64,000 bases of DNA, taken from assembly GCF_002288525.1 (NCBI RefSeq), contig NZ_CP023067.1, positions 1,612,001 through 1,676,000 of the forward strand, in the 5' to 3' direction. This document shows positions 48,103 to 56,815 of the stretch, one piece after another. Position numbers and translations under genes: made by a program. The notes beneath the pieces were generated by a model. That model made no database searches, had not been told where the DNA came from, and saw only the letters and a list, made by a program, of their open reading frames with translations. Source of the stretch: Sinorhizobium sojae CCBAU 05684. GTDB lineage: Bacteria > Pseudomonadota > Alphaproteobacteria > Rhizobiales > Rhizobiaceae. Within the stretch, counting starts at the first letter, position 1; the number at the start of each line of letters is the position of its first letter.

Positions 48103-49563
48103 TTGGCGTCGATTCTCACCAGTTTCAAAGACGATGCGCTGATCGCGCTGGACACTCTTGCCGACCGTGCGTCCGGTCTCGTCAACCCCTCCGTCCGGCT
48201 CGGCGTTACCGGCCTGTCGCGGGCGGGCAAGACCGTGTTCATCTCGTCGGTCGTACACAACCTTCTGAACGGCGGGCGCCTGCCGCTTTTCGAGCCGGTC
48301 CGCTCCGGTCGCGTTTCCAAGATACGCCTGGAGCCGCAGCCCGACGATGCAGTTCCGCGCTTTCAATATGAAGAGCATATTGCCGCTCTGGTGCGCGACC
48401 GCACCTGGCCGGATTCGACCCGGGCGATTTCGCAATTGCGCATTACGCTTGACTACGAAAGCGCGAGCGGCTGGAACCGGATGTTCTCTCCCGGACGGCT
48501 TTCGATCGATATTGTCGACTATCCGGGCGAATGGCTGCTCGATCTGCCGTTGCTTTCGCAGGATTTCCGCCAGTTCAGCGAATCGACCGTTCAACGTGCC
48601 CGCTCCGGCAGCCGTGGGAGCCTCTCGGGCGACTGGCTGGCGCTCGCCTCCTCGATCGGCGCAGCGACGGCGGCCGACGAGGGTGACGCCCGCCGCCTCG
48701 CCACCAGCTTCACCGCCTATCTCAAGGCATGCAAGGAGGACGACCGGTCGCTGTCGACGCTGCCGCCCGGACGATTCCTGATGCCCGGCGACCTCGAAGG
48801 TTCACCTGCGCTTACTTTTTCGCCGCTCCCCGACCTGCCGGAGGGCCGTCCGCCGAAGGGATCGCTCTGGTCGATGATGGAAAGGCGCTACGAGGCCTAC
48901 AAGACACATGTGGTAACCCCGTTCTTCCGCGAGCACTTCGCCCGTCTCGACCGGCAGATCGTGCTCATCGATGCCTTGCAGGCCATCAATCGCGGGCCGG
49001 AAGCGTTGCTGGATCTGGAGCAGGCGCTCGCAGACGTGCTCGCCTGCTTCCGACCAGGCACCAATTCCTGGCTATCCTCCTTTCTCACGCGCCGAATCGA
49101 CCGGGTGCTGATTGCGGCCACGAAGGCCGATCACCTGCATCATGAAAGCCATGACCGGCTCGAGCGCATCGCGGCACGCCTCGTCAGCCGCGCGGCCGAG
49201 CGCATCGGCATGAGCGGCGCCGGTCTGGACGTGATGGCGCTCGCCTCCGTCCGGGCCACGCGTGAGGCGACGGTGAACCATGACGGCCACGCTCTGCCGG
49301 TGATCGTCGGCACGCCGATCGCCGGCGAGCGGATCAATGGGGAGATCTTTGACGGGGAGAAGAAAACAGCGATATTTCCCGGAGACTTACCAGAAAATCC
49401 TGATGTTCTGCTCAAGGACACGAACCACCCGCTACCGGAGCTCAATTTCGTCCGCTTCCGCCCGCCGCATCTCGAGGAGACGCGCGGTGGCCTGAAGCTA
49501 TCCGTGCCGCATATACGGCTCGACCGGGCCATGCAGTTCCTGCTTGGAGATCGTCTGGCATGA
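48103..49563 (+). CDS. YcjX-family P-loop NTPase (DUF463)
   Basis: A 486-residue protein. The P-loop reads VTGLSRAGKTVFISSVVHNL (about residues 32-51); DIVDYPGEWLLDLPLL is a switch/Walker B-like block, and LIAATKADHLHHESHDRLE resembles the NKxD-type nucleotide-specificity region. YcjX is linked to envelope stress but its role is not defined. The TTG start at 48103 has GGAG upstream; no ATG lies earlier than residue 120. The stop overlaps the next ATG by four bases, so it is coupled to the YcjF-like gene, its usual partner. Confidence 0.87.
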   Translation: MASILTSFKDDALIALDTLADRASGLVNPSVRLGVTGLSRAGKTVFISSVVHNLLNGGRLPLFEPVRSGRVSKIRLEPQPDDAVPRFQYEEHIAALVRDRTWPDSTRAISQLRITLDYESASGWNRMFSPGRLSIDIVDYPGEWLLDLPLLSQDFRQFSESTVQRARSGSRGSLSGDWLALASSIGAATAADEGDARRLATSFTAYLKACKEDDRSLSTLPPGRFLMPGDLEGSPALTFSPLPDLPEGRPPKGSLWSMMERRYEAYKTHVVTPFFREHFARLDRQIVLIDALQAINRGPEALLDLEQALADVLACFRPGTNSWLSSFLTRRIDRVLIAATKADHLHHESHDRLERIAARLVSRAAERIGMSGAGLDVMALASVRATREATVNHDGHALPVIVGTPIAGERINGEIFDGEKKTAIFPGDLPENPDVLLKDTNHPLPELNFVRFRPPHLEETRGGLKLSVPHIRLDRAMQFLLGDRLA

Positions 49564-50636
49564 ATGACGAATTCAAACATCGCCACCGCAAACCTTCCGC
49601 CTTTTCGGTCGAAGAGGAGAGACGCCGGGGCTCACCGGAGCCGGCACAGCGTTCCCCGGCGAGCTTCGACGACAAGGTGATCATGACTTCCGATGCGGAG
49701 GATCCTTTCATCGAGACCACCGCCGCCGCCGAAGCGCTCACCCCACCCGAGGCACGCCCGCGCCGGCGCCGGTTCTCCTTCGGCAAGGTGGCGGTCGGCG
49801 CGGCCGCGATAGTCGTTTCGCTCGCCATCGGCCTCTGGATCGACCAACTCGTCCGCGATCTCTTCTCGCGCACCGATTGGCTGGGCTATGCGGCAATCGC
49901 GGTCGTGGTGATCGGCATCCTCGCCTTCCTGATCGTCATCGCCCGCGAGCTTGCCGGCATGATGCAGCTGACGGCGATCCAGACGCTGAAAACGGATGTC
50001 GCTCAGGCGGCGGCATTGGGAAACGGAAAGGCGGCGCGCGCGGCGATTTCGAAGCTCGTCCACCTGCTTGCCGCCAATCCCCGGACGGCAAGGGGCCGGG
50101 CGCGGCTTGCGGAAACGGAAGGAGACATCATCGACGCTCCGCATCTCGTTGAACTGGCCGAGCGCGAATTGTTGACGCCGCTCGATCGCGACGCCCGCCG
50201 GATCATCCTTTCGGCTTCGAAGCGTGTCTCGATCGTCACGGCCGTCAGCCCCCGCGCGCTCATCGACATCGGCTACGTCCTTTACGAATCGGCCCGGATG
50301 ATCCGCGCCATGGCGGAGATTTACGGAGGGCGTCCCGGCACGCTCGGCCTCTTGAGACTGATGCGCGACGTCATCGCCCATCTGGCGGTCACCGGGTCGA
50401 TTGCCGTTGGCGACAGTCTTGTGCAACAAGTCCTCGGTCACGGTCTCGCTTCGAAGCTTTCCGCCCGGCTCGGCGAAGGTGTGATCAACGGGTTGATGAC
50501 CGCCCGGATCGGCATCGCTGCGATGGACCTTTGCCGACCCATGCCGTTCCGCGCATTGAAACGTCCGGGCATAGGCGACTTCCTGGCTGATTTGGCGCCG
50601 GGCACCTCACGAACCGAGGACGCGCCTGGCCTTTGA
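49560..50636 (+). CDS. YcjF-family membrane protein (DUF697, TIGR01620)
   Basis: A 358-residue protein. After a charged N-terminal 75 residues come two membrane helices (VAVGAAAIVVSLAIGLWIDQ and YAAIAVVVIGILAFLIVIAR), then the DUF697 region with a third hydrophobic stretch (LMRDVIAHLAVTGSIAVGDS). The function is unknown; it is nearly always encoded next to YcjX, as here by ATGA overlap. It probably anchors or partners that NTPase in the inner membrane. Confidence 0.87.
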   Translation: MNDEFKHRHRKPSAFSVEEERRRGSPEPAQRSPASFDDKVIMTSDAEDPFIETTAAAEALTPPEARPRRRRFSFGKVAVGAAAIVVSLAIGLWIDQLVRDLFSRTDWLGYAAIAVVVIGILAFLIVIARELAGMMQLTAIQTLKTDVAQAAALGNGKAARAAISKLVHLLAANPRTARGRARLAETEGDIIDAPHLVELAERELLTPLDRDARRIILSASKRVSIVTAVSPRALIDIGYVLYESARMIRAMAEIYGGRPGTLGLLRLMRDVIAHLAVTGSIAVGDSLVQQVLGHGLASKLSARLGEGVINGLMTARIGIAAMDLCRPMPFRALKRPGIGDFLADLAPGTSRTEDAPGL

Positions 50637-50764
50637 TGCGAGGCGATTTCTCACCAATTTTGGGCGGGATCATGCAGTTCGGCGACTGCCAAGGAAACGC
50701 TCCATTAACCATTTTCGCGCAATCTGTTAAACAGGTTTGGACGCTCACCCATCAAGGATCGTTT

Positions 50765-51319
50765 ATGTTCTCGCGCCCTCTTTTGATCGTTCGCGGCGTT
50801 GCAGCCGTTGTGCTTGCAGCGACCGCCGTCGGCGCAGCCACGCCGGCATTCTCCGGCACCCGCGACAAGGCTTTTTTCGAAAAGGTCGCCGGCCAATGGA
50901 AGGGTCCGGGCGAGATCGTTGCCGGCAAATACAAGGGCACGAAATTCACTTGCGACCTGATTGGCGAACCGACCTCGGGTCCAACGGCCGGAATCAAACT
51001 TGACGGCTTCTGCCGTGTCGGCGTCTTCAAACAGCCGATGTCCGCAACGATCAAGCAGAAGGGCAGCAGCTACACCGGCAAATTCCTCGACGGCGCGGAT
51101 GGCAAGGGCCTCGACATCGTCTCCGGCAATGTCGCCAAGGACAAGGTCGTCGTCGGCATCAACCGCAAGAAGCTGAACGGCGCGATGATCGCCCGGCTGC
51201 AGGACGCAGAGACGATGAACATCACGATCTCCGTCAAGGTCGAGGAAACGATGGTGCCGGTGATCGGCGTCAGCCTCAACCGGCAGATGGACGACATCGC
51301 CGTCGGCTCGATCGAATAG
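50765..51319 (+). CDS. Small secreted protein of unknown function
   Basis: A 184-residue protein with a clear signal peptide (MFSRPLLIVRGVAAVVLAAT, cleavage probably after AFS near residue 30). The mature part has alternating beta-strand-like segments (FTCDLIGEPTSGPTAGIKLD, GVFKQPMSATIKQKGSSYTG) without a domain I recognise. The ATG is preceded by AAGGA. The gene is on the same strand as ycjX-ycjF, 128 bases downstream, but probably has its own promoter. Confidence 0.8.
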   Translation: MFSRPLLIVRGVAAVVLAATAVGAATPAFSGTRDKAFFEKVAGQWKGPGEIVAGKYKGTKFTCDLIGEPTSGPTAGIKLDGFCRVGVFKQPMSATIKQKGSSYTGKFLDGADGKGLDIVSGNVAKDKVVVGINRKKLNGAMIARLQDAETMNITISVKVEETMVPVIGVSLNRQMDDIAVGSIE

Positions 51320-51418
51320 GAAGCGCGCCGCTCGTGATGCCGTCCGCGCCAGTACTCGCGGCTAACGCGAGCGAGGTCGAAACATCCATGTCCCTCGACT
51401 GCGGATGCCTGCGGGATG

Positions 51419-51991
51419 TCAGATTGTCCGATTTGCGGAGTCGGAGTAGCCCGAAATGTCGGCTCTTGACCGGCTCAGGAAGTCCACCATCCTCGCAAGA
51501 CAAAGGTCTCGCGCGGCACTGTTCGCGACGTAGAACTCGTGCCCGGCCCGCGGGATAATGAATGTTTCCACGCCCGAGCCGGCGTTCCATGTGTCGGCGG
51601 GCCTGTTCGAGTCACTCTGTCCGAAGATGGCCAGGGCCGGCACGGGCATTGTGGCAGCGCTCACTTGGCGAAGCCGGGTTGAGGAGAGGCAGATCAGCCG
51701 GGCGAGCGAGAATCCGTGAAGCGCAGCCTGCCACAGGACCATCCCGCCGGCACTATAGCCGAGGGCCACGTCCGCATCCTCCGCGACGTCGACGAGGCGC
51801 TGGGCGGCCCGCACAAATCCGTCGCCGGCGACAAGATGCCGGTGCAGGCCCTCCCCTGTACAGTCCACACCAAGCAGTTCCGGCAAACCGATGGTGCGGA
51901 CGACCATTCGCGCCCGACCGGGAAATTGACGCGACAGGCAATCCGCCGCGCCGGGCTTGCCATGAATGTCCGTCACCACCAGTACACGCAT
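51419..51991 (-). CDS. Alpha/beta-hydrolase-fold protein
   Basis: About 190 residues. The core runs MRVLVVTDIHGKPGAADCLS, then VALGYSAGGMVLWQAALHGF, in which GYSAGG is the nucleophile elbow (serine near residue 80), and ends with FIIPRAGHEFYVANSAARD, where the histidine would complete the triad. It is small for the fold and lacks a large lid. The substrate is unknown. An AAGGAC lies upstream of the ATG at 51991. It is 25 bases downstream of folK and may be in the fol operon. Confidence 0.72.
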   Translation of the reverse strand: MRVLVVTDIHGKPGAADCLSRQFPGRARMVVRTIGLPELLGVDCTGEGLHRHLVAGDGFVRAAQRLVDVAEDADVALGYSAGGMVLWQAALHGFSLARLICLSSTRLRQVSAATMPVPALAIFGQSDSNRPADTWNAGSGVETFIIPRAGHEFYVANSAARDLCLARMVDFLSRSRADISGYSDSANRTI

Positions 51992-52016
51992 ATCCCACGT
52001 CCTTGAGATATGAACC

Positions 52017-52541
52017 TCAATCGACCGAGCGCCACCAGGTCGGGCTCTCGTCGGCGACCTCGATCCCTTGGACGTCGGCATCGGCAAGCCACTCACCGAC
52101 GGTCCGGCCCTTAACCTCGAGATCCGCCGCAAAGTCGGCAAGGGGCATCAACACGAAGCCGCGCCCGGTCATGCGCGGGTGCGGCAGTTCCAGCGTTTCG
52201 CTTGCGGCGCGCGCGCCCTCGAAGGTCAGGAGATCCATGTCGATGGTGCGCGGGCCCCAGCGTTCCTTGCGGACCCGCTTCATCAGCCGCTCGATCTCGA
52301 GGCAGGTCTCCAGCAATTTTTCCGGATCGAGCGTCGTCTCGACTTGCGCGCAGGCGTTGAAGAACCAGTCCTGGTCCGTCTTCCCCCACGGCGGCGTGCG
52401 GTAGAGCCGCGACACGGCGGTGATGCGGCAGTCCGGTCGTTGATCGAGCGCCGTCAACGCTTGCGCCATTGCCCGGCGCGGATTGCCAATATTGCCGCCA
52501 AGGCCGAGCATTGCACGGCGCCAGACCTTATTCGGCGACAT
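52017..52541 (-). CDS. folK: 2-amino-4-hydroxy-6-hydroxymethyldihydropteridine pyrophosphokinase
   Basis: About 174 residues. It transfers pyrophosphate from ATP to 6-hydroxymethyldihydropterin in folate synthesis. GLGGNIGNPRRAMAQAL begins the fold and RKERWGPRTIDMDLLTFEGA is the HPPK signature. The start ATG (MSPNKVWRRAMLGLGG) overlaps the folB end by 14 bases, so translation is coupled. The order folP-folB-folK is the transcription order. Confidence 0.95.
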   Translation of the reverse strand: MSPNKVWRRAMLGLGGNIGNPRRAMAQALTALDQRPDCRITAVSRLYRTPPWGKTDQDWFFNACAQVETTLDPEKLLETCLEIERLMKRVRKERWGPRTIDMDLLTFEGARAASETLELPHPRMTGRGFVLMPLADFAADLEVKGRTVGEWLADADVQGIEVADESPTWWRSVD

Positions 52542-52899
52542 GCTCGACCGTGACCTCGACATAATCCAGAATGCCCGGGACCGGCGCATTCGGCTTGCGG
52601 ATAGAGACCTTCGCCCGCCTGACCTGGTTGAAGCGCGCGCAGAGCGTCTTTGCGACCTCCAGCGCCAGCGCCTCGATCAGATAGCGCCTGCGTCCGGTGA
52701 CGATCCGCTCGATCTCCGCAAAGGCGATGCCGTAATGTACGGTGTCGTCGATGCAATCCTCCATCAGCGCAGTGCCCTGCTCCACTTCGAGTTCCGCATC
52801 GACGAAGAAGCGTTGTCCCAGGAACTCTTCCTCGTCGAGCACGCCATGGCGGGCGAAGAAGGCACAGTTCTTCAGGGTGATCGTGTAGGTTGCAGTCAT
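52528..52899 (-). CDS. folB: Dihydroneopterin aldolase
   Basis: A 123-residue enzyme that converts dihydroneopterin to hydroxymethyldihydropterin and glycolaldehyde. It has the compact T-fold: YTITLKNCAFFARHGVLDEE at the N-terminus with the substrate-binding glutamate region and the later VSIRKPNAPVPGILDYVEVT containing the catalytic lysine position. The ATG overlaps the folP stop by four bases. Confidence 0.95.
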   Translation of the reverse strand: MTATYTITLKNCAFFARHGVLDEEEFLGQRFFVDAELEVEQGTALMEDCIDDTVHYGIAFAEIERIVTGRRRYLIEALALEVAKTLCARFNQVRRAKVSIRKPNAPVPGILDYVEVTVEHVAE

Positions 52900-53768
52900 G
52901 GCTCCATGTCCCGTCGGCTGATCTGTTCCGCCAGCATAGCATCGGCGATCATCAGCGCATCCCTGTTGATTGCGACATCGTGCACCCGAAAAATCGCGGC
53001 GCCGGCGGCCCTCAGGAGCGCGGTCGTCGCGGCCGTGCCGACGTCGCGGGCCTGGGCGTCCCGCCCCGTGACCGCGCCGATGAAGCGCTTGCGTGACGTG
53101 CCCACAAGAATCGGCAAGCCAAAGCGGTGCAAGTCGCCAAAACGCGCCATCAGCTGCAGATTTTCCTCCGTGTCCTTGGCAAAGCCGAAGCCCGGATCAA
53201 GCACGATCCGCTCGCGCGATATTCCGGCATCGGCGGCAATCTCGAGGGACCGTTCAAGAAAACGACACTGATCCTCGATCACATCCGCAAGCTTCTGGCG
53301 ATCGCGACCCGTATGCATGATGCAAAGCCCCGCACCCGTCTCGGCGGCCACGCCGGCGATTGCCGGTTCCCGCTGCAGGCCGTGCACGTCATTGACGATA
53401 TGTGCGCCGGCCCTCACCGCAAGCCGGGCCGTTTCGGCGCGGTAGGTGTCGACGGAGATGATCGCATCCGACTGGCGCGCCAGGGCCGCGATCACCGGCA
53501 GGATGCGCGCCTGCTCCTCTTCGGCGCTGACCGGTTCCGCATCCGGCCGGGTCGACTCGCCGCCGATATCGAGGATCGCTGCCCCCTCCTCCACCGCCCT
53601 GAGCGCAGCCGCAACGGCGGCCTCGGCCTGCATGTAACGGCCGCCGTCCGAAAATGAATCCGGCGTCACATTGATGATCGCCATCAAGACGCCGCGCGCT
53701 CCGAGTTCGAGACTGCGTCCATGCGCCAGCTTCCAATGGGAGATTTGAAATGGATTATCGGTCATCAT
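52896..53768 (-). CDS. folP: Dihydropteroate synthase
   Basis: About 290 residues; the target of sulfonamides. It joins p-aminobenzoate to hydroxymethyldihydropterin pyrophosphate. GVLMAIINVTPDSFSDGG and GGESTRPDAEPVSAEEEQAR are the two family signatures; RIVLDPGFGFAKDTEENL follows. The start is one of two adjacent ATGs (53768 or 53765); the ribosome-binding site is weak. It is first in the fol unit, with a mosaic repeat about 100 bases upstream. Confidence 0.96.
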   Translation of the reverse strand: MMTDNPFQISHWKLAHGRSLELGARGVLMAIINVTPDSFSDGGRYMQAEAAVAAALRAVEEGAAILDIGGESTRPDAEPVSAEEEQARILPVIAALARQSDAIISVDTYRAETARLAVRAGAHIVNDVHGLQREPAIAGVAAETGAGLCIMHTGRDRQKLADVIEDQCRFLERSLEIAADAGISRERIVLDPGFGFAKDTEENLQLMARFGDLHRFGLPILVGTSRKRFIGAVTGRDAQARDVGTAATTALLRAAGAAIFRVHDVAINRDALMIADAMLAEQISRRDMEP

Positions 53769-53873
53769 CCGGCGGTCCGCGGCTCGAACGGCATCAACAC
53801 TTCCTCGAACTAAGGCGCAAAGTCGAAAACAGCACGCAGGCGACCTTGCGGATCGGAGATCGATCGACCTCCT

Positions 53874-53975
53874 GCATGTCTCCTTAAATCGGCCTGGATT
53901 TAAGGGCAAAGACATGCAGAAAGCTTAAAGCCCCGCAGCGATCCTCCTGCGTGTAACACGACGCAAGGCGCCGTA
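53874..53975. repeat. Mosaic intergenic repeat, copy 10
   Basis: CTGCATGTCTCCTTAAATCG with its complement GGATTTAAGGGCAAAGACATGCAG forms a long imperfect hairpin, then a decayed GCAGCGATCCTCCTGCGTG...ACGACGCAAGGCGCCGTA first module. It lies between folP and the DUF922 gene. Confidence 0.75.
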
Positions 53976-54051
53976 GGCAGCTCCGATTTCTATTGCGCTC
54001 ACCCCGGCTATGCCCCAAGCTTGGGTGAAGTTCAATCAAAGAGTAACAATC

Positions 54052-54681
54052 ATGTCCCGAGCGCCCGTTTCGCTGAAAGCCGCACTCGTCGCATTGCTCG
54101 TCGGCTTGCCGCTTGGCAGCGCCTCCGGGGAAACCGTGATCAGCAAGAGCGTCTCCTATTTCTCGATTGGCGGACGCACGGCGGCAGAACTCGACAAGGC
54201 GCTCGCCGCCACCGGTCCCTTGATGACGAGCACCGGCTCACGCCACCCCGGTGCGACACGCATCAAGTTCGGCGGCACGGTAACCTATGTCAGCCGTAAC
54301 GGGCGGTGCGCCGTCGGCTCGGCGCGCGTGACGCTCAGCACCCGCATTATCTTGCCGCGCTGGAAACACCGCAGGCAGGCCAACCCCGATCTGGCGCTCG
54401 TATGGGATACGCTGGCCTCCGACATAAAGCGGCATGAGGAGCGCCATGCCGAGATCGCTCGCCTCCATGCCCGTCAGATGGAGAAGGCGTTGGTGTCCCT
54501 CAGGCCGGAGGCCGATTGCGAGCGCATGCAGGCCCGCGTCGCCGAGGTCAGCGCCGAAGAAGTCGAGCGCCATGACAAGGATCAGGCGCGTTTCGACCGC
54601 ACCGAGGCCGCAAATTTCGACCGCCGCATGGTTAGATTGCTGCAATACCGGCTGGATAGGCTGAAAAAAGCTCAGGACTAA
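54052..54681 (+). CDS. DUF922 secreted zinc-protease-like protein
   Basis: A 209-residue protein with a signal peptide (MSRAPVSLKAALVALLVGLP, cleavage after ASG near residue 26). TVISKSVSYFSIGGRTAAEL is the conserved DUF922 start, and DIKRHEERHAEIARLHARQM contains HEERH, a perfect HExxH zinc-protease motif near residue 128. The C-terminal part is helical and charged. It is probably periplasmic. No protease activity is proven for most family members. Confidence 0.85.
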   Translation: MSRAPVSLKAALVALLVGLPLGSASGETVISKSVSYFSIGGRTAAELDKALAATGPLMTSTGSRHPGATRIKFGGTVTYVSRNGRCAVGSARVTLSTRIILPRWKHRRQANPDLALVWDTLASDIKRHEERHAEIARLHARQMEKALVSLRPEADCERMQARVAEVSAEEVERHDKDQARFDRTEAANFDRRMVRLLQYRLDRLKKAQD

Positions 54682-54865
54682 TGCATGTCGCCCAAAAGTG
54701 TGCAGCGGTTTTGGGGCAACGACATGCACGTCGCACGAGAACGCTTGATCGCGACGCGCCTTTTGCATCGGCCCGAAATTGGAACCAATTTTCGGAAGGA
54801 TCGATGCGCAGCTTCGAGACGTTGCAACGACCTTCGCGCGTCTGAATGACGCGCGGCGCTGCAGT
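54682..54865. repeat. Mosaic intergenic repeats, copy 11 (composite)
   Basis: Three modules lie in a row: ATGCATGTCGCCCAAAAGTG to GGGGCAACGACATGCA (a hairpin found again at 63115), then CGGCCCGAAATTGGAACCAA followed by TTTTCGGAAGGATCGATGCG, then CCTTCGCGCGTCTGAATGAC and GCGCGGCGCTGCAG. This is the longest repeat cluster in the window. Confidence 0.78.
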
Positions 54866-54999
54866 TTCAAGATCAGCCACGATCGATGCCGCCCCGGTTG
54901 AAAGAGGGGCGATCGCGCGCATCCGCCCCATTCTGGTCGCCACAAACCCACAGTATTTTATTGGCGGATTCTAACGATAGCGGCGGACTCGCGACTCAG

Positions 55000-55275
55000 C
55001 TATATTCACAACATGAAACGAGCGGCAGAGCGGAAGTTCAACCGCTCGAGGGTTTACAGAATTAGTTGCAGGTCGACAGTAAGACTTCGCGCTTGAGTTT
55101 CGGCCTTGATGGATGTTTGGCGTCATTGCTTGGGATACTTGATGAATATCCCCGGCCGTGAGGCAACGCAGGTTCTCCTGGCGTGTCTTGGTGCAGCAGA
55201 TGTCCCCTCCCTCATCTGTTTGCGATACGCCCCCCTTGCCTCGCTCGTCGACGCGACCAGCGAGGCATTTTTTTT
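55000..55275 (+). ncRNA. Candidate trans-acting small RNA
   Basis: No open frame explains this segment, yet it ends in a strong Rho-independent terminator (55237-55275). Just before it, CAGATG and CATCTG (about 55197-55219) close a hairpin whose loop is TCCCCTCCCT, an anti-Shine-Dalgarno sequence. Such CU-rich apical loops are characteristic of several rhizobial small RNAs that block translation. A possible -10 CTATAT lies at 55000-55005 without a good -35, so the 5' end is uncertain; a shorter transcript starting nearer 55120 is possible. Confidence 0.5.
55237..55275 (+). terminator. Strong Rho-independent terminator
   Basis: TGCCTCGCT and AGCGAGGCA form a perfect 9-bp stem with a 13-base loop followed by eight T residues. 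It does not follow any plus-strand gene closely (the DUF922 stop is 550 bases upstream, beyond a repeat cluster). Confidence 0.85.
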
Positions 55276-55306
55276 GCGGGTGACGTAGGGAATGCCGAGA
55301 AGAAGC

Positions 55307-55376
55307 GGTTACAGCGCATCTTCTCATCGAGCTTTCCGAAGATCGGTTCCGATTTTCGGGCCGATGCGCTCGGCAG
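55307..55376. repeat. Mosaic intergenic repeat, copy 12
   Basis: ACAGCGCATCTTCTCATCGA followed by GCTTTCCGAAGATCGGTTCC and GATTTTCGGGCCGATGCGCT. Only the second module is present. It abuts the ferredoxin stop codon. Confidence 0.7.
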
Positions 55377-55377
55377 C

Positions 55378-55698
55378 TCAGGCCTGACGCTCGGGCACAT
55401 GAACGATCAGCCCATCCAGGGCTTCGCTCATCTTGATCTGACAGGATAGACGCGACGTCGGCCGTACGTCGTAGGCGAAATCCAGCATGTCCTCTTCCAT
55501 TGCTTCCGGAGCGCCGACCGCCGCGGACCATTCCTCGTCGACATAGACATGACAGGTCGCGCAGGCGCAGGCGCCGCCGCATTCGGCCTCGATACCCGGC
55601 ACCGAATTGCGGACCGCATTCTCCATGACCGTGGAGCCGTTCTCGACATCGAGTTCATGGCGCGTGCCGTCAAAGGCTACGATCGTAAGTTTTGTCAT
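55378..55698 (-). CDS. [2Fe-2S] ferredoxin, adrenodoxin type
   Basis: A 106-residue electron carrier. Cluster ligands are in [15 protein letters not shown] (C-x5-C-x2-C, about residues 40-49) and RLSCQI near residue 85. The acidic [20 protein letters not shown] segment is typical of the adrenodoxin/putidaredoxin class that serves cytochromes P450, or of the Fdx of Fe-S assembly; neither partner is encoded nearby. The start ATG is the first in frame. Confidence 0.93.
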   Translation of the reverse strand: MTKLTIVAFDGTRHELDVENGSTVMENAVRNSVPGIEAECGGACACATCHVYVDEEWSAAVGAPEAMEEDMLDFAYDVRPTSRLSCQIKMSEALDGLIVHVPERQA

Positions 55699-55922
55699 TT
55701 CTCATTCCGGATTGAATTGATGGGGATCGGTCGACAAGCGCTCCGATCCTGCGGTGCTGCAGGGGTCGTTGCGGGCTGAATTCGAGGCGTTTCTTCCAAC
55801 ATATCAGGCGGCCAGTCAACACGGACCGCCGTGCGCCTCTGCGACGGTCCACGCATCACCGCGTTCGGCGGAGCCCGCGCGCCCAAGTCATCCGAGGCAC
55901 GACCCGTCGGACAACGCCTGGA

Positions 55923-56291
55923 TCAGCGACAAAGTTTCAAGATGAAGAGCTCGGTCTCGAGCACAGCGACACTGACGGCGCCCCGCAGAGCCGCATCCGC
56001 CGGTTGCCTCTCGAGCGCGGCCGCCGCATCCGCGACAACTCGCGCACCAACGGCGAGCGCTGCGCCTTTCAGCCGGTGCGCAGCCTCACGGCACGCGTTG
56101 GCATCTCCGCTTCCAATCTCGGCCATCGCCCGGCGTGCCTGGCGGGCAAAGAGCTGGAGAATTTCCATCTCGAGCCCCTTGTCCCCCATCGTTTGCCCTT
56201 CGAGATGAGCGAAATCGATCGGCATTCTTTCAATTGGAGCAGGATTTCCCGGATGATCGGGTGTGTCGAAAGCTATTTTGAGTGCCGCCAT
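55923..56291 (-). CDS. Single-domain Hpt phosphotransfer protein
   Basis: A 122-residue helical protein with the Hpt signature AHRLKGAALAVGA (phosphorylatable histidine near residue 72). LEMEILQLFARQARRAMAEI forms a preceding helix. Hpt proteins relay phosphate between hybrid kinases and response regulators. It is encoded alone, without a kinase beside it. The ATG follows AAGGGAT on the minus strand. It shares its upstream region with rgsE. Confidence 0.8.
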   Translation of the reverse strand: MAALKIAFDTPDHPGNPAPIERMPIDFAHLEGQTMGDKGLEMEILQLFARQARRAMAEIGSGDANACREAAHRLKGAALAVGARVVADAAAALERQPADAALRGAVSVAVLETELFILKLCR

Positions 56292-56815
56292 GGCCAATCC
56301 CTTTAATTTTACTGCATTGCGAGATACAAATATTGCAATGCGAGAACGCACCGTTTTCAGACAGATATCGTCCGCGGGCGCCGCTGCCATCGGCTTAAAA
56401 GGCGGCACAATCGGGGCAGGAATTTCGTGGCATGGTTAACGGCCATTAAAGCGGCTGATTTCCTTGGCTTCTGATGCCTGCGGCTGATCTTGTCGTTAAC
56501 GAAACGTTAGGATTTCGGTGAATGCCGATTGCGCTTAATTGTAAGAAACTGGCTAATGTGTCACTACGATACGATTAGGAACATGCATGCATATGAAAAT
56601 GGCAACTGTTCTGGTGGATAAGCTCAGCGCGCGGTGTCCCGATGCGGCGACAGCGGCTATTCCATCGAGGCGATGCAATCGGTGATCCGTCATGATATTG
56701 CGCAGATGCGGTGCGCGTATCCTGTAGGCACCGCCCTGTTCAGGATGTCTTGTGGCCCGTCCGGCGGCGCCGCGGAGGCGGCCATCAGTGGGCAAAAGTA
56801 GTGAGGCGTATCCCT
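56292..56815. other. Divergent intergenic region between Hpt gene and rgsE
   Basis: A 524-base AT-richer gap, especially 56420-56600. It holds one CtrA-like site (56496-56510) and a near miss (TTAACGGCCATTAA at 56436-56449, spacer six instead of seven). No gene or mosaic repeat was recognised. Confidence 0.45.
56496..56510. promoter_or_regulatory. CtrA-like binding site
   Basis: TTAACGAAACGTTAG fits the CtrA consensus TTAA-N7-TTAA in seven of eight defined positions. It lies 306 bases upstream of the rgsE ATG and 205 bases upstream of the Hpt ATG. Confidence 0.4.

Noticed and set aside
56436..56449. TTAACGGCCATTAA as a CtrA site
   Set aside because: The spacer is six bases, not seven, so it was kept only as a note.
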